Shown: positions 25,501 to 33,442 of the stretch, piece after piece
How positions within the stretch are numbered: position 1 is the stretch's first letter
How the letters are laid out: every line of letters starts with the position of its first letter
DNA from: Pirellulaceae bacterium
GTDB lineage: Bacteria; Planctomycetota; Planctomycetia; Pirellulales; Pirellulaceae
Length of the DNA: 41,779 nt
Reading direction: 5' to 3'
NCBI GenBank assembly: GCA_023382975.1
Contig: JAHDXO010000011.1
Location: forward strand, 1 to 41,779
The notes under the pieces: generated by a model
What the model saw: only the letters and a program-made list of their open reading frames with translations
Told to the model about the DNA's origin: nothing
The model's database searches: none
Program-made: the position numbers and the translations under genes

Positions 25501-25595
25501 CCCGCGGCAGGAATCGAGGCGACGGCAACACAGCAAGCAACCAGGAAAGCGATCCGGTTCGCTCGTTGACCAACAGCAACCTGAGGCAGATACAT
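22542..25595 (-). CDS. Secreted PQQ-like beta-propeller with N-terminal methyltransferase-like domain
   Basis: A 1017-residue exported protein. The start at 25595 gives a signal peptide (NRIAFLVACCVAVASIPAAG), with GGGGGAA upstream. Residues about 35-180 (GGLCVIVESDD...LPYTENLVNLLRVDR...LARVLCPRGVLLVAAE) follow the strand-helix order of a class I SAM-methyltransferase fold. They lack a convincing glycine-rich SAM loop, so they are probably a non-catalytic remnant. DEWTHSRHSAAGNAV then leads to two sets of PQQ/WD-type blades (for example VVALDAATGSVRWRF, LLWKHDARSPRV, VRILAAEDGRAIAEAKL). This architecture is known from planctomycetes; PQQ binding and an enzymatic role are not shown. It converges on the DUF1549 gene with 55 bases between the stops. 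Confidence 0.88.
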   Translation of the reverse strand: MYLPQVAVGQRANRIAFLVACCVAVASIPAAGFSWDAKTADELGVSGGLCVIVESDDSAAAASWAETGRFLVHLLYRDADAVAAARADLQQRGVYGLTSVDRLAAGGRLPYTENLVNLLRVDRKMAGAVTAEELARVLCPRGVLLVAAEACSEDQLRAAGLADVNRYGEGWFSARKPWPAGMDEWTHSRHSAAGNAVSGDVLVEPPRRVRWVVGAQSEVPGVVSAAGRTFFAGALARDGFNGLRLWHRDLIAPGSSSGFTLRNLPPGMPTPVAAGEVLFAVTGGELVALNGVSGQTLRSYPEAGQPSTLLHDDGILVVADGGSVRALDAGTGRLLWKHDARSPRVVVSGGTSVGFIQGDPRRGETSEVIVLDKETGRPRWRRADLAWAARVYRCVYYQDSIAYEVSTVNDDGPGNSLHLLSATDGNLLWQQDILPGMNHNRQSRAMFVNDRLWLLHGGRDADKKFQPLQCSALDPATGEVLVTHGGRLAHCFPPVATSRFMFSGEMDLTDLSTGEIDANRITKAACGREAGWIPANGLIYVTPKHCVCWPMLRGYAALAGQRPEGDLRDKSLEQMEFLFESGAAAPENAADAAADDWPLYRHDAWRSGSTAAPGPTDLEPRWSVELGTPAEIGPIVADWQENPFVKGPLTSPVVAGGIVYVARPDAHEVVALDAATGSVRWRFTACGRVDTPPTVHRGLCLFGSKSGWVYCLRSADGQIVWKRRAAPVDERIVAYGQLESPWPVPGSVLVVDEVAYFAAGRQSFADGGIFVFAVEPVSGELRWVQRLDTVPQRGFYECSALEFDNFDLLHREGDAVAMSRWSFDRTSGAVSVDRWNAFARVSTDGADSLIPRGTWSYVPRHQKRIPADSALKPLTVARGNRVFGCTQGLKSVYRRDFHLDQGETFATNWITGWAAGQSFQAGEKPWPSDRLAEQAAWRVELYGNRASDPTIDALVLADDRLYVGGSDGTVRILAAEDGRAIAEAKLAPPVWDGMAVAQGHLFLATADGRLTCLGGEK

Positions 25596-25725
25596 GGAAA
25601 TTCCCCCGGAGGAAGAAAGGGTGGTAGCGGAAATGGTCGGCGTTGCGAGCATCCTTCTCGCCGTCCACTCGGCGCAGCGCGGATCGCCTGTGCGGCGTGC
25701 AAAGTGGCGTCCGCAACGCGAGTCA

Positions 25726-26775
25726 TTATTCCACGTCGGCGGTCACCATACTACCGATCTGCCAATTTTCCAGCCCGCTCTCGCGCAGCATCCGTTGAAT
25801 CCGCTCGGCATAGTACGGGCTGACCACCAGAACCAAACCGATGCCCATATTGAACACGCGGGCCATCTCGGCGTCGTCGATGTCGCCCAGTTTCTGCAAC
25901 CAGGAGAACACGGGGGGCACGGGCCAGGCGCGGTCATCGATCTCGGCCCGCAACGTCGCGGGCACGATCCGCCCCAGGTTCTCTCGCAGCCCGCCACCGG
26001 TGATGTGCGCGATCCCGTGGACGACGCTCTTGACTTTGTAGTGCTGAAGCACCCGGCGAAGCGGCTGCGCGTAGATGCGAGTCGGCGTTAGCAGTGCATC
26101 GCCCACCGTCTGGCCCAACTCGTCGACATGGCGATCGACCGGCAGACCGGACATCTCGAAAACCACCTTGCGCACCAAGCTGTATCCGTTGGAATGCAAC
26201 CCGCTGGAAGCGACGCCGATCACCACGTCGCCGGCGGCGATCGCTCGGCCGTCGATCAGATTCTTGCGGTCGACCACACCCACGCAGAATCCCGCCAAGT
26301 CATAGTCGCCGGGCTGGTACAGATCGGGCATGATCGCCGTCTCGCCGCCGAGCAGGGCACAATCGGCATCGATGCAGCCGTCGCTGATCCCGCGGACGAT
26401 CTGCTCCAGCAGCGGCGGATCGTCGTGCGACATGGCCACGTAATCCAGGAAGAACAACGGCTCGGCGCCGCAGCAAATCGCATCGTTGACGCACATGGCG
26501 ACCAGATCGATGCCGACCGTATCGTGCCGGCCGCAGCGTTGGGCGACCTTCAGCTTGGTGCCCACCCCGTCGGTACACGCGACCAGAACCGGCTCTTCGT
26601 ACCGACGTGCGAACAGCGGACTGTCGAAATCCAACCGGAAGAGTCCGGCAAAGCCGCCGTCCAGCTTGATCGTCCGCGGCGAAAACGTCCGGTGCATCAA
26701 TCGAGGCAACCGCGCCATCGCTTCGGCGTAAACCTCCAGGTCCACACCCGCGTCCTTGTACGTCGCCTTGCTCAT
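25726..26775 (-). CDS. purM: Phosphoribosylformylglycinamidine cyclo-ligase (AIR synthetase)
   Basis: A 349-residue enzyme of purine synthesis that closes FGAM to 5-aminoimidazole ribotide with ATP. The family motifs are intact: YKDAGVDLE at the start, [62 protein letters not shown] and [12 protein letters not shown]. The length is normal. It follows the HNH gene by 78 bases on the same strand and could share a transcript with the HNH and GYF_2 genes upstream. No other pur genes are in the window. Confidence 0.97.
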   Translation of the reverse strand: MSKATYKDAGVDLEVYAEAMARLPRLMHRTFSPRTIKLDGGFAGLFRLDFDSPLFARRYEEPVLVACTDGVGTKLKVAQRCGRHDTVGIDLVAMCVNDAICCGAEPLFFLDYVAMSHDDPPLLEQIVRGISDGCIDADCALLGGETAIMPDLYQPGDYDLAGFCVGVVDRKNLIDGRAIAAGDVVIGVASSGLHSNGYSLVRKVVFEMSGLPVDRHVDELGQTVGDALLTPTRIYAQPLRRVLQHYKVKSVVHGIAHITGGGLRENLGRIVPATLRAEIDDRAWPVPPVFSWLQKLGDIDDAEMARVFNMGIGLVLVVSPYYAERIQRMLRESGLENWQIGSMVTADVE

Positions 26776-26853
26776 CCCAACTGCTTTCTGGTGAATTTCC
26801 GGCTCGGGAAAGCTGGAATTCTAGAGGCCGGAGCCCTGGGTTGTCAACGCATT

Positions 26854-27501
26854 TCACACCACGTCGATCGCCGCGCCGGACTGGCTCAGGAACGGTCGCC
26901 AGACATGGTAGCGGGGATTGCCCAACTTGATGTTCAACAGCGGGTTGTGCGCCGGCCGCAACGGACGACGCCGCAGTTCCATGCCGGCCTCCTGCGGCGT
27001 GCGGTCGCCTTTTCTCGAGTTGCAGATCAGACAACACGTCACCACGTTTTCCCATTCGGTCGCGCCGCCGCGACTGCGCGGCGTGACGTGGTCGAAACTC
27101 AACTGGCTGGGCGGAAGGTCTTTGCCGCAGTATTGGCAGCAGTGCGAGTCCCGGGCGAAAACGTTGCGGCGGTTCAGCCGCACCTGCTGCCGAGGCAAAT
27201 GGTCGAACCTCAGCAGCCGGATGATGCGCGGAATCAGAATGCGGAAATTCACCGTCCGAATCCAATCCATGTCGTCCGGCCCGTGCCCGTTGCCGTTCGC
27301 CCCGGCGAATATGCTCAGTTCGCACCAGGAACCAAAGTCGTAGTTGGCGTAGCTGCCGTCGTCGATGTGAATCACCTCGGCCGCGTCCCGGTACAACATG
27401 ACGAATGCCCGCCGCACGTTGACCACGCGCACGGCGACATACGAGCGGTTCAGTACCAACACGCTGGAATGCAACACGCCGTTTCCGTCTGCCTCGACCA
27501 T
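26854..27501 (-). CDS. HNH endonuclease family protein
   Basis: A 215-residue cytoplasmic protein. The N-terminal 100 residues (SSVLVLNRSYVAVRVVNVRRAFVMLYRDAAEVI) are the conserved lead domain of a widespread HNH family. The nuclease part is at about 118-170: C-x2-C (CCQYCGKD), the catalytic His in FDHVTPRSRGG, the Asn in WENVVTCC and CNSRKGDRTPQEAGM, where the last H of HNH is an Asn. This family is found as a stand-alone chromosomal gene in many bacteria with no known phenotype. It does not look island-borne: codon use and context match the neighbours. No clear Shine-Dalgarno precedes the ATG at 27501. Confidence 0.92.
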   Translation of the reverse strand: MVEADGNGVLHSSVLVLNRSYVAVRVVNVRRAFVMLYRDAAEVIHIDDGSYANYDFGSWCELSIFAGANGNGHGPDDMDWIRTVNFRILIPRIIRLLRFDHLPRQQVRLNRRNVFARDSHCCQYCGKDLPPSQLSFDHVTPRSRGGATEWENVVTCCLICNSRKGDRTPQEAGMELRRRPLRPAHNPLLNIKLGNPRYHVWRPFLSQSGAAIDVV

Positions 27502-27540
27502 GGCGACACCGATTCAGATTTCTCCCGGTTTGACTGACGT

Positions 27541-28260
27541 TCACGCGATCGCCGATAACAGCCCGACAAACATGGCGACCACGAACATGGCTAACCACAA
27601 CAGCGTCTGAACCATCCCGAGCACCCGCCCGGCCTGTGTCAGGCCGCGTCCGTTGCGGTCCATCCGCCCACAATCCATCTCCCGCAAGTCCGAATTGCCC
27701 ATCACCCAGGCGATCACGCCCAGGATCGGGCACGAAAAGCTCCAGCCGAAGATTCCCAAGATCAGGATCAAGACTCCGCGGTGCGGCGCTTGATAACTTC
27801 GGGGCGCGGCCACCAGCGTCGGGGCCGCCGAACCCGCGCCGCGCGGCCAGCCAGCGGTCGCTCCGCGATCGGCGAACGGGTTGTCCGACGATCGTGCAGT
27901 GGCAGCCCCCGTCGGTCGGAACGGAGGTGCCACGCGCGTCGACAGCAGGCCGCCGAAGTAATCGCCCGCAGGACGCCAATCGGGTTGGTCGTCGCTTCGC
28001 AACTCGCACTCGGCGCTGATTCGCCCCTCGCTCAACCAACGCTGCAATTCGCCCCAGGAAACCGGACCGTACACTTGCCGTTCCGGCGTCTTCATGTACC
28101 ATCGGGGTTCCTGCGCGGGCGGCTGTTGAGGCGGCGCCGCCGAATCGTCGGGCACGATGTAGATCGTGCTGCACATCGGACAACGAGCTTGCCGACCGGC
28201 GAACTCGTCGCCGACTCGCAGCACCCTGTTGCAGCCCGGACAGTTGGTTTCGATAGGCAT
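27541..28260 (-). CDS. Zinc-ribbon / GYF_2 / DUF4190-type membrane protein
   Basis: A 239-residue protein. A zinc ribbon with C7, C10, C27 and C30 (CPGC...CPMC) begins the chain. A GYF_2-type domain follows at about 53-105 (WYMKTPERQVYGPVSWGELQRWLSEGRIS...WRPAGDYF). A Pro/Ala-rich linker leads to two membrane spans (VLILILGIFGWSFSCPILGVIAWVMG and VLGMVQTLLWLAMFVVAMFVGLLSA) in a DUF4190-like layout. Such combinations are frequent in planctomycetes and place the zinc ribbon and GYF domain on the cytoplasmic side, presumably to bind proline-rich partners. AGAGGGA lies upstream of the ATG. It diverges from the DedA-type gene. Confidence 0.88.
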   Translation of the reverse strand: MPIETNCPGCNRVLRVGDEFAGRQARCPMCSTIYIVPDDSAAPPQQPPAQEPRWYMKTPERQVYGPVSWGELQRWLSEGRISAECELRSDDQPDWRPAGDYFGGLLSTRVAPPFRPTGAATARSSDNPFADRGATAGWPRGAGSAAPTLVAAPRSYQAPHRGVLILILGIFGWSFSCPILGVIAWVMGNSDLREMDCGRMDRNGRGLTQAGRVLGMVQTLLWLAMFVVAMFVGLLSAIA

Positions 28261-28327
28261 CCGATGGTCCCTCTTGGCCGCTCAGGAATTGACCCAGCGG
28301 CCGGCGAACGGGTTGATCAAAGTGTAC

Positions 28328-28354
28328 TTGAACCGTCGTAGCGGTTCAACGACG
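28328..28354. promoter_or_regulatory. Overlapping hairpins upstream of the DedA-type gene
   Basis: TTGAACCG (28328-28335) pairs with CGGTTCAA (28342-28349). CGTCGT (28334-28339) could instead pair with ACGACG (28349-28354). The two structures exclude each other and lie 18 bases before the start codon. This may be an operator dyad or a leader structure. Confidence 0.35.
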
Positions 28355-28371
28355 ATGCGAAGCAAGGCGAG

Positions 28372-29016
28372 ATGATGCGAGACCTCATGCGGCCCCTGTT
28401 CTTGATCGTGTTCGTCCTGCTGGTGCCGATCTTGCCGTTCCTGCTGCTCGGCGAATCGTTCGAAGTCTGGGTGGACCGCTGGCGAGAGAACTCCCCATCC
28501 GGATGGATTCTGGCCGTAGCGGTGATCGGCCTGCTATCCACGGACATCCTGCTGCCTGTTCCGTCGAGCGTTGTCAACACGTTGGCCGGATCGCAATTGG
28601 GTGCGGTAACCGGTGCGATCACTTGCTGGCTGGGGATGAGTTTGGGGGCGGTTCTGGGATTCGCCTTGGCTCGTTTTGGGGGAAAGCCGATTGCCGAACG
28701 GCTGTCGAAGCCCGAGCAGTTGGAACAGATGCAAGCCTTGAATTCCCGGTACGGGCCCGGGATTCTCGTCTTGTTTCGAGCCGTGCCCGTGCTGGCCGAG
28801 GCCAGTGTGTTGTTAGTCGGTCTGCACGGTCTGTCTTGGAGGCGATTTCTGCCCCCGGTCCTGCTCAGCAATTTTGGCATCGCGCTGGCCAATGCGTACT
28901 TCGGGCAGGTCGCAGCCGAGCGGCAGTGGTTGCCGTTGGCACTGGGGATCGCGATCGCTCTGCCGCTGCTGTTGACGATGGCCATTCAAGGCTGGCTGGC
29001 GGTGCGGCGCCATTGA
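28372..29016 (+). CDS. DedA/TVP38 (VTT domain) membrane protein
   Basis: A 214-residue polytopic inner-membrane protein. The first span is LFLIVFVLLVPILPFLLLG. The VTT/DedA core follows with DILLPVPSSVVNTLAGSQLGAVTGAITCWLGMSLGAVLGFALARFGGKPIAERL and the re-entrant-like motif FRAVPVLAEASVLLVG, where a conserved Arg and acidic residue are kept. The family moves or scrambles lipids such as undecaprenyl phosphate or phosphatidylethanolamine. AAGGCGAG precedes the ATG at 28372. Single gene; a bulged hairpin (29056-29084) lies between its stop and the convergent CcsA gene. Confidence 0.88.
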   Translation: MMRDLMRPLFLIVFVLLVPILPFLLLGESFEVWVDRWRENSPSGWILAVAVIGLLSTDILLPVPSSVVNTLAGSQLGAVTGAITCWLGMSLGAVLGFALARFGGKPIAERLSKPEQLEQMQALNSRYGPGILVLFRAVPVLAEASVLLVGLHGLSWRRFLPPVLLSNFGIALANAYFGQVAAERQWLPLALGIAIALPLLLTMAIQGWLAVRRH

Positions 29017-29102
29017 GCGGAACTGGGCGCGGAAGGAGTGGAAGCGACTTCGTGTCTACAAGCCCCATCGGGAAGGGGTTGTAGGAGTCTCCCGCTGCAT
29101 TC

Positions 29103-30932
29103 TCACATTTTCATTGCCGCATTTCGCCTGCGGACGGCCATCCGCTCCTGACGCTCGGTTCGCAGGCGACGTGCGTGGACCCAGGCGGCTGCGGTGACGA
29201 ACAGCAGTTGCGTTGCCAGGGCGGCTAACACGTACCCCCGGCCCCCGTCGCCGAAGCCGTAGCTGTGCAGTCCGGCGCCGAGTACGAAATTCACGCCGTA
29301 CCAAGCCATCACGACCAGCGAAAAACAGATCACGGACAGGGCGGCCAGTCCGAACTGGCGGATCCAACCGGCATGGCGGGCATGCAGCACGGCCAAGTAG
29401 CCCAGCAACGTGATCAACGCCCATACCTCTTTGGGATCCCAACTCCAAAAGCGACCCCAGGCGTAGTCCGCCCAGATGCCGCCCAGCGCCGTTCCCGCGG
29501 CCAGCAGCAACACACCAACTTGGATCGCGCGGTAAATGAAGTCAGTGACACGGTCGATGATCTCCGAATTCCGGGAACCTGCCAGGTGAAAGCTCAGGGC
29601 CACATGGCCGCCCCCCATGGCCAAGGCGAACGCGGAGTAGCTCAAGGTGATCGGCATCACGTGGCTCACAAGCCAGAAATTGCTGCGCAGCACAGGTTGC
29701 AGCGGATGCAGGCCGGGGTCCAGTGCCACCGGACTGATGTCGGCCAGCACCAGGGCGACCGTGGCCACCGCGGAAGCGGCGAACAACGCATACTGAGTAC
29801 GATGGCGAAGTTCCCAGATCATGCCGAGGATAGCCACCCCTAGTGCCACATAGATCACCGACTCATACATATTGGCGATCGGCGCTCGCCCGGAAATCGC
29901 CACACGCATGGAGAATCCAATTAGCATGGCCGCCAAGGAAGCTGCGAATGCAATCCAAGCGACGGCGTAGAGCGATTTCCAGTCCGTCCTCAGTCGGAGC
30001 AGCAGGACGCTGCCAGCCAGCATGCTGAACACCCAGGCGAAACGGAAGGGGACCGTCCGGTTGTACGCCACCTCCAGACGAATTCGTGAAGACCCTGGAT
30101 ACGCTGCGGACTCCGAACCCAACTGCGCGATGGTCGCAAGAAATGCAGCCGAAGCGAGGCGGAATTCGTCGGCAGAGCCTTCCTTGTACGCAGCGCGGGC
30201 CGCCAAGAACTGCCGTCCCGCTTCGCGAATCCTGCCTGTTGCGTCGGAATCGTCATCCCATGGCGAATGCAACAGATCCGACAGCGAGATCCATTGAGGT
30301 TCGCTGCCCCGAACCGGGAGAATTTCCAACCGTCGTCCCATGCGATGGGCCTGGTAGGAAAAGAAACGGTCGGCCAGTTGAAGGGATTCTCTCTCAAGCT
30401 GCGTCCTGGCCTGATCCTGCCCACTGCGCAGCGAGTCGGTCCACAGCAGAAACGGGCGCCGTTCGCCAGCGCCGGGCAGTCGAATCATGGCCTGACTAAG
30501 CTCCAACGGCCCCACATGCGTTCGGCCGGCGGCCAGGTCCAGAGCGCGGCGGAGTTCCGGGAAATCGACATGCAGCAACGGCAAGTGGTCCCATCGATCG
30601 GGCTGGTGGATACGGAAGTAAACGGCGCCGGGATGTTGCTGGCCGACCGATTCCTGGGCCACTTCCCAGCCCTGCCAGTCGAACATCATCGCCAAGTACG
30701 CGGCATGAGCATCCATCCGCTGTCCGCTTTGTGGATCCGTGATCCTTGTGCGACTGGCGAGCATACGGAAGGTTTCCTGGGCCAGCGTGTCGAACGGCTT
30801 GTTGCGACCGCCGTTGCGGACCGGCAGATGCCGCCATGCGTCCCAGTCAAAGGCTTGTCCAGCACTGGATGATCCGCAAGACAGCGAGGTCAACAACAGA
30901 CTTACGGCCAATACAACAGCGCGGCAATGCAT
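29103..30932 (-). CDS. ccsA: Cytochrome c biogenesis protein CcsA (System II), large planctomycete form
   Basis: A 609-residue membrane protein that carries haem across the membrane and presents it for ligation to CXXCH apocytochromes together with ResB/CcsB. An N-terminal signal and a 270-residue extracytoplasmic domain (PVRNGGRNKPFDTLAQETFRML near residues 37-58) precede the membrane part from about 298. The haem-handling WWD signature WGRFWSWDPKE is at 492-502, with flanking conserved His424 (SHVMPITLSYSAF) and His556 (LHSYGFG). Classical CcsA is about half this length; the extra domain is typical of planctomycetes and Bacteroidetes. Its ATG shares a base with the resB stop (TGATG at 30934-30930), and CGGGGGAT lies upstream, so the two are coupled. 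Confidence 0.94.
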   Translation of the reverse strand: MHCRAVVLAVSLLLTSLSCGSSSAGQAFDWDAWRHLPVRNGGRNKPFDTLAQETFRMLASRTRITDPQSGQRMDAHAAYLAMMFDWQGWEVAQESVGQQHPGAVYFRIHQPDRWDHLPLLHVDFPELRRALDLAAGRTHVGPLELSQAMIRLPGAGERRPFLLWTDSLRSGQDQARTQLERESLQLADRFFSYQAHRMGRRLEILPVRGSEPQWISLSDLLHSPWDDDSDATGRIREAGRQFLAARAAYKEGSADEFRLASAAFLATIAQLGSESAAYPGSSRIRLEVAYNRTVPFRFAWVFSMLAGSVLLLRLRTDWKSLYAVAWIAFAASLAAMLIGFSMRVAISGRAPIANMYESVIYVALGVAILGMIWELRHRTQYALFAASAVATVALVLADISPVALDPGLHPLQPVLRSNFWLVSHVMPITLSYSAFALAMGGGHVALSFHLAGSRNSEIIDRVTDFIYRAIQVGVLLLAAGTALGGIWADYAWGRFWSWDPKEVWALITLLGYLAVLHARHAGWIRQFGLAALSVICFSLVVMAWYGVNFVLGAGLHSYGFGDGGRGYVLAALATQLLFVTAAAWVHARRLRTERQERMAVRRRNAAMKM

Positions 30933-32902
30933 CAGGAATCCCCCGGAGGCCGAGATCCTCTCGAGCCGGATTGTGCGTGACGGCGGCGAGGGACAATCGG
31001 TTTGAGTACCGATTGCGTCGCCAGTTGATCGTGCGTTTCGTCGTCATGGCCGGTTGCGGACGGCGACTTCTCGGGACGGTCGCCATCGAGCGGCGGCATG
31101 CCGTTTCGACTTCGCGAGGAACGTCGAAATATCATAGCGAAAATCCCGACGCAGACGATCAGACTTCCGGAGTACTTGAGCAGTCGGCCGGGATCGTAGG
31201 CCACGGTCAGTACGGACGCCTCCCGCCCGTGGCCTGCGTCGCGAAAACCGGATTGGTACAGAATGAACTTGCCTTGCGACAGAGGCGCATTCATCGAGAT
31301 CTCGTGCTGCTCGTCCATGCCTCGCCGGAGGTCGGACAATCGCACGATGCTCGTGATGCCCCCAGGGTCGGCCGCTGCGGGGCCGGCATCGCGGACAAAC
31401 TTTTTCAGTTCCAACGTGTAGCCCAACGGCACTTGCTCGTAACCAAATTCGAGCGTTACCGATCCGTCGTTCGTCAGAATTCTCTGAACGCCGTACTGCA
31501 GGTTGCCGCGTTGGAGCCAGAGTTCGCGCCGCACCTCGCCGACGGTGAGTTCGACCAGTGCGGCCGCTTCGGAATCGACGGATGCCTCAAGGTCCTGTTC
31601 CACCGGATGGAACGAAACATCCTGGCGCGCACACGGAAGGTGCCGCAGCACCACGACGCTGAACTGGCCGCCGATGGCGATCCGTGAGCCCTTTCGGGCT
31701 TCCACCGGGGCACCGTACGCGCCGTTCACCACGGGTCGGCAATAGAGTAGTCCGTTCGGATCCTGAGCGAACACGGCGCCGGCTGTGGTCGAGATCCCAC
31801 CATGATGGAACCAAAAACGAACCGGGCAGACGCGACCGTACACACCGTCCAGAGTCAGCAGCGGAAGCTTGGCGAATGCAACCTGCCTCATTGGTTCGGC
31901 CTCGCCCGGCAGGTGAACTTTCAACTCGACCAACGGGTTGCGGGGCTGATCGCTGCGGGCCAGGAAACGCCCATCCGGGCCCGGCCTGGCATCGGCCAGA
32001 TAGGCGACGATTTCGACCGCAATGCCCGAATCCCCAAGTGGAATCCTCCGCCCCACATTCTCGCCGACCGGCACGCGGACCAAGCGACCCTCGTGATGCA
32101 TCGAGAGGATGCCGGCACCAGCCGGTAACTGCGGCGGATCGAGGAAGTCCTCGACCATTGTCTCCAGTGGCAACGACCAAAGTTGATACGCGGTTGGTCC
32201 GATCACCGCCTCGCCACCATAAAGACCGCCCGCCAGCCACTCCTCCGTGACAATGTTTCCGCTCTTCCCCAGCAAACGGAGCCTCAGCGCCGGTCCCTGG
32301 TAGTCCTGCTCGTCCGCAACCCAATCGACCTGTTCCCGCGCATGGCGATAGAAGCGAAGGATACTCAAGTTCAGGCCATTGGATACGCCGAAGTCCAATC
32401 GATGCCTCGGTGCCCAGTTGGTTGGCCCGGGTGCAAACGTGAATTCCAGGGACTTTCGCTCGGCCGCCGCGTGTTGCGACACCATGATTTTGCTGCGCGT
32501 GTTGAGCAGCATGCGGTCGGTCTGCTCACCTTCCTGCAATACGACCTGGCCCTCGATCCCGTACAGGAAACTCTGGACTGCGCCCGCCAACAGGACCAGC
32601 AGGCCTGCGTGCGCAAGTACGAACCCCGTCTGGTGCTTCCTCCAAGGCAGTCGGACCAGCGTGGACGCCAGGATGTTCAGCCCCAGAAGACCGAGCAGGA
32701 TCAAGAACCACGGACTGGTATAGACGTACCATTGAGCATGTTCTCGTCCTCGCGAGGCTTCGAGCAGCGTGGCCCAGGCCAGTACGGCTCCTAACACGAC
32801 CATCAGCACGATAGCCAATCTCAAGGAACCCAGCGCCCGCAAGATTGCAGATGCCCAGAATCGACAGGTCAGTGCTGTGCCGCTCGATGCCTGCTGATTC
32901 AC
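30932..32902 (-). CDS. resB: Cytochrome c biogenesis protein ResB (CcsB-type)
   Basis: A 656-residue partner of CcsA that holds reduced apocytochrome. A GTG start at 32902 is chosen because GAGAGAGGGA lies 4 bases upstream and the first membrane span (LRLAIVLMVVLGAVLAWATLL) then begins near residue 25, as in the family; the earlier ATG at 32968 has no ribosome site. Further spans are FLILLGLLGLNILASTLVRL and TGFVLAHAGLLVLLAGAVQSFL, where the His may ligate haem. A long periplasmic beta-rich domain and a last span (SGSLIVCVGIFAMIF) complete the ResB layout. The C-terminal tail is basic. It stands divergent to the 14-haem cytochrome gene, which is an obvious client. Confidence 0.92.
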   Translation of the reverse strand: MNQQASSGTALTCRFWASAILRALGSLRLAIVLMVVLGAVLAWATLLEASRGREHAQWYVYTSPWFLILLGLLGLNILASTLVRLPWRKHQTGFVLAHAGLLVLLAGAVQSFLYGIEGQVVLQEGEQTDRMLLNTRSKIMVSQHAAAERKSLEFTFAPGPTNWAPRHRLDFGVSNGLNLSILRFYRHAREQVDWVADEQDYQGPALRLRLLGKSGNIVTEEWLAGGLYGGEAVIGPTAYQLWSLPLETMVEDFLDPPQLPAGAGILSMHHEGRLVRVPVGENVGRRIPLGDSGIAVEIVAYLADARPGPDGRFLARSDQPRNPLVELKVHLPGEAEPMRQVAFAKLPLLTLDGVYGRVCPVRFWFHHGGISTTAGAVFAQDPNGLLYCRPVVNGAYGAPVEARKGSRIAIGGQFSVVVLRHLPCARQDVSFHPVEQDLEASVDSEAAALVELTVGEVRRELWLQRGNLQYGVQRILTNDGSVTLEFGYEQVPLGYTLELKKFVRDAGPAAADPGGITSIVRLSDLRRGMDEQHEISMNAPLSQGKFILYQSGFRDAGHGREASVLTVAYDPGRLLKYSGSLIVCVGIFAMIFRRSSRSRNGMPPLDGDRPEKSPSATGHDDETHDQLATQSVLKPIVPRRRHAQSGSRGSRPPGDS

Positions 32903-33442
32903 GTCTTCCCTCTCTCGGAGTAGATGAGCCGCTGTCACGTTAGATCGCCACCGTATTGAAATGTGCATCTTTCGCCGTTGGTATCGGACGCATCGCTCCA
33001 TTCGCTCCAGAGATTGCTTCCTTCCGAATCCCGCCGATCCGAAGATCTTAGCACATGCCGTGACATTCAGGAGGCTCGCACAGGTGCCACAGGGCAAGTC
33101 GCAGACGATACTCGTGCGCCAATTCACTACCGGATACTCGGCGTTGTTTGTGCTCTTGTACTGGGCCGCTCGGCGTGAAATGGCCTCCCCGTGGGGATGG
33201 AATGGAAGAAGAATTGCATAAAAGTATAAAGATCATGACGGAAGCATGGCGAAACTCGAAAGTAGCGAATGTAGTACCCGAGTAGTTGCCGGCTCGGTGC
33301 CCACCACGCATCGCGGAGGCACCGAACGTGGTGAGTTGATCCACTGGGCGTGGTGGCTCGTCGTACAACAGGAAATCTTCCGGGGCGGCGGGGATCTGAT
33401 GGTCGCGAGATAGGATTTGTTCCCGAGCAAGGAGGCGACGTC
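32903..33442. other. Divergent control region between resB and the 14-haem cytochrome gene
   Basis: 540 bases without a supported gene. An A/T-rich patch (33205-33238) contains TATAAA on the plus strand and TATACT on the minus strand, but neither has a good -35 box. CCACCACGC (33301-33309) and GCGTGGTGG (33348-33356) form a 9-bp inverted repeat in the leader of the cytochrome gene, with a competing partner (CGTGGTG) inside the loop. I looked for a GEMM/c-di-GMP riboswitch and do not see its conserved core. Confidence 0.5.

Noticed and set aside
22836..25823. A 995-codon open frame on the plus strand opposite the PQQ propeller gene
   Set aside because: It is antisense to a protein with a signal peptide and clear repeated blades; high GC and codon bias keep the opposite strand open. 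Its translation is rich in Arg, Gln and His with no domain.
33128..33442. Possible c-di-GMP (GEMM) riboswitch upstream of the multihaem cytochrome, as in Geobacter
   Set aside because: The conserved GEMM core (GACGCAAAGC-type segment and tetraloop receptor) is absent.
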